The position numbers and the translations under genes were made by a program. Shown here piece by piece: positions 1-4,927 of a stretch of DNA of 5,771 nucleotides. The stretch lies in contig CALKUJ010000331.1 of the NCBI GenBank assembly GCA_937996825.1, forward strand, positions 1 through 5,771, read 5' to 3'. Position 1 is the first letter of the stretch, and each line of letters starts with the position of its first letter. The notes beneath the pieces are model-generated. The model was given only the letters and a program-made list of their open reading frames with translations. It searched no databases and was not told where the DNA came from. This DNA is from an uncultured Polynucleobacter sp. (GTDB lineage: Bacteria > Pseudomonadota > Gammaproteobacteria > Burkholderiales > Burkholderiaceae).

Positions 1-256
1 CCTCAACAATAACTAGTTTTTTCGGGTGAGTTTTTCTTAAAGCTTGTAAGTATTGGCGTTGTCGTTTAGGTGACTCAGCATCATCAGACATTCTTCCTAG
101 CACTGGAGCTGTGTAATAACGAACTTCTATTACTTCGGCCAACTTATCGAGAACATGTTTCTCAAATAAAGTGACGATATCTAACCACTTCAACTTACTT
201 TTTCTTAGTAAGCCGTAGTAAAGGTTATAGCCATCAATGTAAACAATTGTTCTCAA
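1..256 (-). CDS. NYN-domain (PIN-like fold, DUF88/LabA-like) protein, 5' part only, runs off the left edge
   Basis: The minus strand is open from a TTG at 256-254 to the window edge, giving 85 residues that begin LRTIVYIDGYNLYYGLL. The segment VYIDGYNLYYG is the signature first strand and acidic motif of NYN domains, with D8 the expected metal-binding aspartate; a second strand VRYYTAPVLG follows at about residues 45-54, and LVIVE at the cut end begins the next strand. NYN proteins adopt the PIN nuclease fold and are thought to be metal-dependent RNases; activity here is inference. No ATG exists upstream: an in-frame TAG lies at 268-266, leaving TTG at 262-260 or 256-254. I prefer 256 because AGGGA at 267-263 lies 6 bases before it, while it directly abuts the other. 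GC is about 37% (94 of 256), well below the core genes, suggesting accessory DNA. The C-terminal half, holding the other acidic residues, is outside the window. Confidence 0.85.
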   Translation of the reverse strand, partial: MRTIVYIDGYNLYYGLLRKSKLKWLDIVTLFEKHVLDKLAEVIEVRYYTAPVLGRMSDDAESPKRQRQYLQALRKTHPKKLVIVE

Positions 257-267
257 TTTCAATCCCT

Positions 268-295
268 AAAAGTGACAAAGCCGCCCGGAGGCGGC
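268..295 (-). terminator. GC-rich hairpin with U-rich tail, terminator or attenuator upstream of the NYN gene
   Basis: On the minus strand a perfect 6-bp stem GCCGCC (295-290), loop TCCG, GGCGGC (285-280) is followed by TTTGTCACTTTT (279-268). This has the shape of a rho-independent terminator for transcripts coming from cysS and the glycosylase. The tail is interrupted by GTCAC, so efficiency is uncertain. It ends right at the Shine-Dalgarno AGGGA of the NYN gene, so there is no room for a promoter between them: NYN transcripts must either read through it or carry it in their leader. Read on the plus strand there is no T-tract. Confidence 0.5.
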
Positions 296-312
296 CTGTC
301 GCCCTAAGAGCA

Positions 313-334
313 TTCAGCGGTCTGAACGGTCAGA
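313..334 (-). other. two overlapping, mutually exclusive small hairpins in the putative NYN leader
   Basis: On the minus strand TCTGA (334-330), loop CCGT, TCAGA (325-321) forms one perfect 5-bp stem. TTCAG (326-322), loop ACCG, CTGAA (317-313) forms another. They share bases 322-325 and so cannot form together. They sit 17 bases before the GC-rich hairpin at 280-295. Alternative stems ahead of a terminator are the layout of attenuators, but stems this short also arise by chance. No known RNA family is recognised. Confidence 0.25.
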
Positions 335-344
335 GGGTGAGTCG

Positions 345-381
345 TAATAAAGAATATACACTATTTTTATAAAGATAGTGT
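345..381 (-). terminator. AT-rich stem-loop downstream of the glycosylase gene, weak terminator candidate
   Basis: ACACTAT (358-364) and ATAGTGT (375-381) are perfect complements. Inner pairing, including one G-U pair, extends this to about a 10-bp stem with a 4-base loop. On the minus strand it lies 50 bases past the glycosylase stop and is followed by ATATTCTTTATT (356-345), T-rich but without a real T-run. It may stop or stabilise the cysS-glycosylase transcript. The stem is AT-rich, so it is a weaker terminator candidate than the hairpin at 280-295. The same stretch holds -10-like hexamers on the minus strand (TATAAA at 371-366, TATATT at 358-353) with no good -35. Confidence 0.3.
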
Positions 382-430
382 TAGATGATCATTATTTTTT
401 TGCAACTAAACAAAAGAAGTAAGAAGAGAA

Positions 431-1099
431 TCAATACTCAACAGGTATCGGATCAATACTGCGCCACATATACCAGGTGGCCACGGTTTGCCAAGGCGCC
501 CAATTGGCGGCAACTTCTTTGGCTTCATGGCGTGAGACCGGCTCACCACTGAAGTAGGCCAAAGAAATCCCTTTGATCAAGCCAATGTCATCCAAAGGCA
601 GGACATTGGGTCTCATCAGATAGAAGATCAAAAACATTTCTGCTGTCCAACGACCAATGCCACGAATCGCGGTCAATTCTGCGATCACGGTCTCGTCATC
701 CAAAGCATCCCACTTGGCGCAATGCAGACCACCATTGACAAAATGGTTGGCCAAGTCTTGCATGTACTCGACTTTTCTTTGCGATAAGCCCGCACCTCTT
801 AATGCAGTTGGGTCTAATTTAAGAACTGCTTTGGCAGTGAAATTTTTAGTGAGCGCAATGGTGCGCTCCCACACGGATTGTGCCGCCTTGACTGAAATCT
901 GCTGACCGACAATGGCACGTGCCAAGGTTTGAAATGGATCACCACGTGTGGTCAAAAACTCTGCTTTGGGATACTTGGGAATGAGCTTGCGCATGATGCG
1001 GTCGTGCTTCATCAATTCTGCACATGCTTGATCCCAATAGTCTGGGGCCTTCAGTACCGGTGCCACCAGTTTTGCTGCCTTGGAGGAGGCAACAGACAT
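431..1099 (-). CDS. DNA-3-methyladenine glycosylase, AlkA-type HhH-GPD family
   Basis: A 222-residue base-excision repair enzyme that removes alkylated bases by cutting the N-glycosidic bond, leaving an abasic site. The HhH-GPD core spans about residues 50-215: DPFQTLARAIVGQQISVKAA (54-73) opens it, the helix-hairpin-helix is LTAIRGIGRWTAEMF (142-156), and the catalytic aspartate is most likely D171 in VLPLDDIGLIKGI by analogy with AlkA D238. It has no iron-sulfur cysteine cluster, which separates it from EndoIII/MutY, and it lacks the N-terminal domain of E. coli AlkA, as short AlkA-like proteins do. I start it at ATG 1099-1097, not TTG 1114, because GGAGG (1112-1108) lies 8 bases upstream and the ATG overlaps the cysS stop as TAATG. 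It is therefore co-transcribed and probably translationally coupled with cysS. No promoter of its own is visible, nor any sign of inducible alkylation control. Confidence 0.93.
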   Translation of the reverse strand: MSVASSKAAKLVAPVLKAPDYWDQACAELMKHDRIMRKLIPKYPKAEFLTTRGDPFQTLARAIVGQQISVKAAQSVWERTIALTKNFTAKAVLKLDPTALRGAGLSQRKVEYMQDLANHFVNGGLHCAKWDALDDETVIAELTAIRGIGRWTAEMFLIFYLMRPNVLPLDDIGLIKGISLAYFSGEPVSRHEAKEVAANWAPWQTVATWYMWRSIDPIPVEY

Positions 1100-2517
1100 T
1101 AAGCACGCCTCCAAAGCGTGACACCACCCGGCTTGTCTTCTAGAACAATGCCCTGGGACAGCAAGTCTTGGCGAATCTGATCGGCCTTGGCAAAGTCTTT
1201 GGCTTGCTTGGCATCAGCTCGCGCCTGAATCGCTGCTTCAATGGCAGCCTTGTCGTTGTCTGCGCTTTGTGAACCCCCACCCGCTTGTAAAAATTCTTGG
1301 GCAGGTCTTTCTAGCAAGCCCAATAGTTTGGCCAATTGCTTTAGTTCACGTGCAAGATCACGTCTTTCTTCTAATTTCTCAGGACCTTCTGCTTTATTGA
1401 TCTCACCAGCCAACTCAAACAGAATCGCAATCGCTTCAGGGGTATTGAAGTCATCGTTCATCACTTCTGCAAAGCGAGTTCTCCAAGTACTTGGCTTGCT
1501 GTAAGTCGGGATGTTGTCAACCGTGGACAAGGCGTTATACAAACGTGTCAAACCTTGCTTGGCTTCCTCAAGATGAGCATCACTGTAGTTCAATGGGCTG
1601 CGATAGTGAGCCTTCAGAATAAAGAAACGAACCACTTCAGGGTCAAATACTTTTAGTACTTCGCGAATGGTGAAGAAGTTGCCCAATGATTTAGACATTT
1701 TTTCTTCATTGACTCGCACAAAGCCGTTGTGCATCCAAGTGTTCACAAACGGCTGACCTGTTTCGTCTGAGAAAGCGCCTTCACTTTGAGCAATTTCGTT
1801 TTCGTGATGAGGGAACTGTAGGTCTGCACCGCCACCGTGGATATCAAAGTGCTGACCCAAGAGTTCGCAACTCATGGCAGAGCATTCAATGTGCCAGCCT
1901 GGTCGACCAACGCCCCAAGGAGAGTCCCATTTGGTGTCAGCTGGTTCGTCGGCTTTGGCAGTTTTCCATAGAACGAAATCCAAAGGGTCTTGCTTGCCAC
2001 CAGTAACAGCCACGCGCTCACCTGCTCTCAGATCGTCCAATGACTTGCCTGATAACTGGCCATAGTTCTTGAAGTTTCTGACGGCATAGTTCACATCGCC
2101 ATCATCGGCTTGGTAGGCGTAGTTTTTATCAACCAGGCGGGTGATGATGTTTTGCATCTGAGGCACATACTCAGTCGCTCTTGGCTCATGCGTGGGCCGC
2201 TCAATCCCTAAAGCATCCGCATCTTCATGCATGGCCACAATGAATCGATCGGTCAATGCTTTGATGCTTTCTTTATTCTCAACCGCACGCTTGATGATTT
2301 TGTCATCGATGTCAGTGATGTTTCTGACGTAGGTCACCTGCATGCCAGAGGCTCTTAACCAACGCTGCACCATATCAAAGACCACCATCACCCGAGCATG
2401 ACCAATATGACAAAAGTCGTAAACAGTCATGCCACAAACATAGAGCTTCACTTTGCCTGGCTCAATGGGCTTGAATGTTTCTTTACGGCGCGTCAGGGTA
2501 TTAAAAATATGCAGCAT
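1099..2517 (-). CDS. cysS: cysteinyl-tRNA synthetase
   Basis: A 472-residue cytosolic class I aminoacyl-tRNA synthetase that activates cysteine with ATP and loads it on tRNA-Cys. The N-terminus MLHIFNTLTRRKE is typical of the family. The HIGH motif is complete (H37-I-G-H40 in YDFCHIGHARV) and the KMSKS loop is intact (K273-S277 in EEKMSKSLGN). The zinc ligands that enforce cysteine selectivity are present: C28 in YVCGM, C212 in GWHIECSAMS, H237 and E241 in FPHHENE. The C-terminal DALR-like helical domain and the tail ending GVTLWRRA are complete; about 460 residues is normal for the family. ATG 2517-2515 is the natural start, though no Shine-Dalgarno is visible before it (upstream minus strand reads CACGCTTTTAT). 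It is first of a two-gene unit with the glycosylase and is transcribed divergently from the TPR gene. Confidence 0.98.
   Translation of the reverse strand: MLHIFNTLTRRKETFKPIEPGKVKLYVCGMTVYDFCHIGHARVMVVFDMVQRWLRASGMQVTYVRNITDIDDKIIKRAVENKESIKALTDRFIVAMHEDADALGIERPTHEPRATEYVPQMQNIITRLVDKNYAYQADDGDVNYAVRNFKNYGQLSGKSLDDLRAGERVAVTGGKQDPLDFVLWKTAKADEPADTKWDSPWGVGRPGWHIECSAMSCELLGQHFDIHGGGADLQFPHHENEIAQSEGAFSDETGQPFVNTWMHNGFVRVNEEKMSKSLGNFFTIREVLKVFDPEVVRFFILKAHYRSPLNYSDAHLEEAKQGLTRLYNALSTVDNIPTYSKPSTWRTRFAEVMNDDFNTPEAIAILFELAGEINKAEGPEKLEERRDLARELKQLAKLLGLLERPAQEFLQAGGGSQSADNDKAAIEAAIQARADAKQAKDFAKADQIRQDLLSQGIVLEDKPGGVTLWRRA
1108..1112 (-). promoter_or_regulatory. ribosome binding site of the glycosylase gene, inside the end of cysS
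   Basis: GGAGG on the minus strand, 8 bases before ATG 1099-1097. It is made from the tryptophan and arginine codons near the end of cysS. It decides the glycosylase start in favour of the ATG, because the alternative TTG at 1114-1112 overlaps the site itself. Confidence 0.75.
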
Positions 2518-2547
2518 ATAAAAGCGTGGGTTTTCGTTTAATTCTTA

Positions 2548-2576
2548 TGGTTATTTCTTGTGCTTATTTCGGTCAA
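2548..2576 (-). promoter_or_regulatory. possible sigma70-like promoter for cysS
   Basis: On the minus strand TTGACC (2576-2571, 5 of 6 to TTGACA) is followed after 17 bases by TAACCA (2553-2548), a poor -10 match. Position and spacing suit cysS, whose ATG is 30 bases beyond the -10. The weak -10 makes this only a candidate. Confidence 0.3.
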
Positions 2577-2582
2577 TGATTC

Positions 2583-2604
2583 GGTTTTTGTTTTGGTTTT
2601 TGTT
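2583..2604 (+). repeat. short tandem T-rich repeat, two copies of GGTTTTTGTT
   Basis: GGTTTTTGTT occurs at 2583-2592 and again at 2595-2604, a 12-base period, in the cysS/TPR divergent region. It lies just upstream (on the minus strand) of the candidate cysS -35, where an A-rich run could act as a curved or UP-like element; that role is inference. Confidence 0.4.
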
Positions 2605-2609
2605 CTAGC

Positions 2610-2636
2610 GTGATTTTAATGAAATCACTTTCATTA
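2610..2636. promoter_or_regulatory. overlapping perfect inverted repeats, operator-like element between cysS and the TPR gene
   Basis: GTGATTT (2610-2616), five bases, AAATCAC (2622-2628) is a perfect 7-bp inverted repeat. TAATGAAA (2617-2624), TCAC, TTTCATTA (2629-2636) is a perfect 8-bp inverted repeat sharing bases 2617-2628 with the first. There is no T-run, so it does not look like a terminator. Dyad symmetry in a divergent promoter region suggests a site for a dimeric regulator. The AATGA/TCATT half-sites faintly recall Fur-type operators, but the fit is not good enough to name a regulator. Confidence 0.4.
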
Positions 2637-2770
2637 CGGTCTTATTTAAGGCAATATCTTAGAAATACTCCAAGGGTTTGGCGATTTGTTAGACTGATTG
2701 ACGAGTATAGCTAATTCATTGTCGTAACTGCTTTAAAATCACCCTATTCTTTCGATCTCGGGCCCGTTTT

Positions 2771-3475
2771 ATGAAAATGCTTTTCCAGAAAAGTCTTACC
2801 CTGCAGCAAGTGGCCCTCGGGGTTCTTTGTTTTATGTCAGCTCAAGCTGCGATGGCTCAAACGGTCACGCCACCATCCACTCTGTCAGCGCCAAAATCGA
2901 CTCGCTCTGATATCGCTGCCAAAGCTGATCCATCACCCTTTGAAAATAATCCAAGCGCGGTTCAGTCTGCGCAGATGCAACCATCTTTGGCCACACCTTT
3001 CATTGTTTTGCAAAAAGTGCCCGAGCCAAAGAATAAAAATGCGATTCCACAAGATATCTATAACCTGATCACCAGCAAGAAACTGCCAGAAGCCATTGTT
3101 GCGATTGATAAAGAATTGGGTGTGAATCCGCGCAATGTGCAATTGCGTTTTGTGCGCTCCAGAATTCAGATTGAACTGGGGCAAATGGATGCAGCCAAAA
3201 AGACTTTGGTTGAAATCACTCAACAGTTTCCAGAGCTACCTGAGCCCTATAACAACTTGGCGGTTCTTGAAGCGCAAAGTGGCAATCTTGATCAGGCCAA
3301 AGAGTATTTAGAGCTGGCTCTGAAGGTTCAGCCTAGTTTTGCCACAGCACTAGAGAACCTAGGTGATGTCTATACACGCTTGGCCTCAAGATCCTATGGT
3401 AAAGCCGTGCAACTTGATCGCAGATTGATTGATAGTCGTCGCAAAATGAAGTTGGCTGAAGATATTCTGAAGTAA
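2771..3475 (+). CDS. exported tetratricopeptide-repeat (TPR) protein
   Basis: A 234-residue protein of unknown specific role. The N-terminus has a lysine-bearing n-region, a hydrophobic stretch (about 11-27) and a good signal peptidase I site AMA|Q at 29-30, so it should be periplasmic. There is no lipobox; the cysteine at 20 lies inside the hydrophobic core. Residues 30-90 are proline-, serine- and alanine-rich and look disordered. TPR-like helical hairpins follow: about 93-123 (IYNLITSKKLPEAIVAIDKELGVNP), 124-156 (LRFVRSRIQIELGQMDAAKKT), 157-190 (PYNNLAVLEAQSGNLDQAKE, the clearest match with LEAQSGNLDQAKEYLELAL), then a partial unit after 191. The basic tail 217-234 may be helical. TPR proteins bind other proteins; the partner is not indicated. 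ATG 2771 is used, with an in-frame ATG two codons later as alternative; neither has a Shine-Dalgarno. An in-frame stop at 2708-2710 bounds the reading frame upstream. Confidence 0.88.
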   Translation: MKMLFQKSLTLQQVALGVLCFMSAQAAMAQTVTPPSTLSAPKSTRSDIAAKADPSPFENNPSAVQSAQMQPSLATPFIVLQKVPEPKNKNAIPQDIYNLITSKKLPEAIVAIDKELGVNPRNVQLRFVRSRIQIELGQMDAAKKTLVEITQQFPELPEPYNNLAVLEAQSGNLDQAKEYLELALKVQPSFATALENLGDVYTRLASRSYGKAVQLDRRLIDSRRKMKLAEDILK

Positions 3476-3564
3476 TTTCTAAGCAATACCGAAGTAACAA
3501 TTCGCGCAATACCAATTTTTAGTTTGTTTTATTTTTTACGAAGGGAATCAATCCCTCATTACAT

Positions 3565-3573
3565 GGAGAAGGA
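3565..3573 (+). promoter_or_regulatory. ribosome binding site of ppiB
   Basis: GGAGAAGGA ends 6 bases before ATG 3580, a strong Shine-Dalgarno. A small hairpin AGGGA (3542-3546), atcaa, TCCCT (3552-3556) and a T-rich stretch (about 3514-3537) precede it in the 104-base gap after the TPR gene. I see no convincing promoter or terminator there, so read-through from the TPR gene is possible. Confidence 0.7.
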
Positions 3574-3579
3574 CGCAGC

Positions 3580-4083
3580 ATGGCAAAAGTGCAATTAACC
3601 ACCAGCATGGGCAACATCACATTGACTCTCAATGATGAATTAGCACCTAAATCGACTGAAAACTTTTTAGACTATGTTCGCTCTGGTCATTACGATGGCA
3701 CGATTTTTCATCGCGTGATTGCTAACTTCATGGTTCAAGGCGGCGGCATGACTGCTGGCATGAAACAAAAGCCAACCAAAGCTGCGATTGAAAATGAAGC
3801 TGATAACGGTTTACCTAATAAGCGCGGTAGCGTGGCGATGGCCAGAACCAACGATCCACATTCTGCGACCTCTCAGTTTTTCATCAACGTGGTTGACAAT
3901 GCTTTCTTGAACTTTTCAGCACCAACTTCACAGGGCTGGGGTTATGCCGTGTTTGGTGAAGTGAGTGAAGGCATGGATGTAGTGGATGCGATTCGCCAAG
4001 TAAAGACTGGCAGCTCAGGCTTTCATCAAGACGTGCCTAAGGAAGATGTCACCATCATCTCAGCGACCATCCTAGAAGAGTGA
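3580..4083 (+). CDS. ppiB: cyclophilin-type peptidyl-prolyl cis-trans isomerase, cytosolic
   Basis: A 167-residue single-domain cyclophilin that catalyses cis-trans isomerisation of peptide bonds before proline and assists protein folding. It has no signal peptide, so it is the cytosolic PpiB type and not periplasmic PpiA. Active-site signatures are intact: FHRVI (43-47, catalytic R45), NFMVQGGG (49-56), VAMART (86-91) and SQFFINVVDNAFLNF (98-112). Length matches E. coli PpiB (164 residues). The strong ribosome binding site at 3565-3573 fixes the start. Its stop TGA (4081-4083) is 2 bases from the lpxH ATG, so the two are co-transcribed, a coupling of unrelated functions commonly seen in proteobacterial operons. 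Confidence 0.96.
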   Translation: MAKVQLTTSMGNITLTLNDELAPKSTENFLDYVRSGHYDGTIFHRVIANFMVQGGGMTAGMKQKPTKAAIENEADNGLPNKRGSVAMARTNDPHSATSQFFINVVDNAFLNFSAPTSQGWGYAVFGEVSEGMDVVDAIRQVKTGSSGFHQDVPKEDVTIISATILEE

Positions 4084-4085
4084 TC

Positions 4086-4868
4086 ATGCACGCGAGCGCT
4101 CTCTTCATTTCTGATCTTCACTTAACCCCATCGATGCCTAGAACGGCAGAGAGGTTTTTTGAATTTCTAAATAAAGAGGCTCGCACCCATGAGGCTTTAT
4201 TCATTTTGGGTGATTTGTTTGAGTTTTGGGTGGGTGATGATGCCAAGGCAAGATCACCCTTCCATCAAGAAGTCGCACAAAAAATCAAAGCACTCAAACA
4301 GCAAGGCACCAAAGTTTACTTCATGCATGGCAACCGAGATTTTTTACTTGGTGAGGCTTATGCACAAAAAGCAGACATGGAAGTTTTGAGAGATCCTCAA
4401 GTTGTCACGATTGCTGAACAAACATGGTTGCTCACCCATGGTGACGCTTTATGTACAGCAGATAAAAGTTATCAACGCTTTCGATCTGTGGTGAGAAGTG
4501 GCTTTGTACAAAAATTGTTTTTGATGTTGCCAACCTCTTTGCGAGTCAGCATTGCGAGTTCATTGCGCAGCAACAGCACGGCCAACTATCACCGCGCGCA
4601 ACGCTTCACTCCTGATGTGATCCAAGTCAAAGGTGATGTGACCATCACCGCCACTGCCAACTTGGTATCGATGACGAATTGTCAGAGAGTGATCCATGGG
4701 CACACCCATCGTCCTGGTTATCACGAAGAATCTTTGGGCGGCCAGTCATGGCAGCGTTGGGTTTTATCAGATTGGGATTTTGATCATCCCGAGACAGTCT
4801 TGCCCAAAGGCAATGCACTGAGCATCACCTCTGCGGGTGTCAAATCATTGGATTTGGTGCGCTCTTAA
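4086..4868 (+). CDS. lpxH: UDP-2,3-diacylglucosamine diphosphatase (lipid A biosynthesis)
   Basis: A 260-residue calcineurin-like metallophosphoesterase that hydrolyses UDP-2,3-diacylglucosamine to lipid X and UMP at the inner face of the cytoplasmic membrane, the fourth step of the lipid A pathway. Metal-binding motifs are all present in order: D10-L-H12 (FISDLHL), G42-D43 (FILGDLFEFWVGDD), G82-N83-R84-D85 (MHGNRDFLLG), H118-G119-D120 (LTHGDALC) and H204-G-H206-T-H208-R-P (VIHGHTHRP). The segment around 135-175, with FVQKLFLMLPTSLRVSIA, is the helical lid region that binds acyl chains and membrane. Length fits the family (about 240-260). I use ATG 4086; the alternative GTG at 4080, overlapping the ppiB stop, would only add two residues, and AGAAGAG just upstream is a weak ribosome binding site. 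Likely coupled to ppiB translation. Its presence marks a Gram-negative host. Confidence 0.96.
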   Translation: MHASALFISDLHLTPSMPRTAERFFEFLNKEARTHEALFILGDLFEFWVGDDAKARSPFHQEVAQKIKALKQQGTKVYFMHGNRDFLLGEAYAQKADMEVLRDPQVVTIAEQTWLLTHGDALCTADKSYQRFRSVVRSGFVQKLFLMLPTSLRVSIASSLRSNSTANYHRAQRFTPDVIQVKGDVTITATANLVSMTNCQRVIHGHTHRPGYHEESLGGQSWQRWVLSDWDFDHPETVLPKGNALSITSAGVKSLDLVRS

Positions 4869-4893
4869 GCAATAGGCTTATTGCTTCAGTTTT
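4867..4893 (+). terminator. intrinsic terminator of lpxH
   Basis: A perfect 8-bp stem AAGCAATA (4867-4874), loop GGCT, TATTGCTT (4879-4886) is followed by CAG and TTTT, then a long T-rich run to 4927. The stem starts inside the TAA stop codon of lpxH. The stem is AT-rich, so termination may rely on the extended T-rich tail. On the minus strand no T-run follows, so it would not serve suhB in the same way. Confidence 0.65.
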
Positions 4894-4901
4894 ATTCTTA
4901 A

Positions 4902-4927
4902 TTCTTTGTTTTTTGTTCTTTGTTTTT
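4902..4927 (+). repeat. T-rich direct repeat in the lpxH/suhB convergent gap
   Basis: TTCTTTGTTTTT occurs at 4902-4913 and 4916-4927, a 14-base period. The second copy runs into the suhB stop codon (TAA on the minus strand, 4928-4926). It lengthens the T-rich tail of the lpxH terminator and probably arose by local duplication or slippage. Confidence 0.45.

Noticed and set aside
266..313. A 15-residue minus-strand leader-peptide frame ending at the TAG before the NYN gene
   Set aside because: It has no Shine-Dalgarno, no run of regulatory codons, and its codons simply read through the GC-rich hairpin; chance is the simpler explanation.
385..552. A 55-codon plus-strand ORF starting MIIIFLQLNKRSKK and running into the glycosylase gene
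   Set aside because: Most of it is antisense to the well-supported glycosylase, there is no ribosome binding site, and the product looks like no known family.
939..1127. A minus-strand 62-residue frame across the cysS/glycosylase junction
   Set aside because: It overlaps both real genes in another frame and has no family resemblance.
1874..2065. Plus-strand open frames antisense to cysS (also at 1241-1504)
   Set aside because: Low-complexity shadows of the cysS coding frame, rich in serine, proline and arginine, with no motif or ribosome binding site.
2547..2579. A 10-codon plus-strand ORF in the cysS/TPR gap
   Set aside because: Too short and without a ribosome binding site; expected by chance in an AT-rich gap.
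3483..3513. Direct repeat GCAATACC (3483-3490 and 3506-3513) after the TPR gene
   Set aside because: Only 8 bases, two copies and no array-like spacing; not a CRISPR or an attachment site on this evidence.
4189..4389. A plus-strand 66-residue frame inside lpxH
   Set aside because: A shifted-frame shadow of lpxH, whose metal motifs on both sides of it are intact in the main frame.
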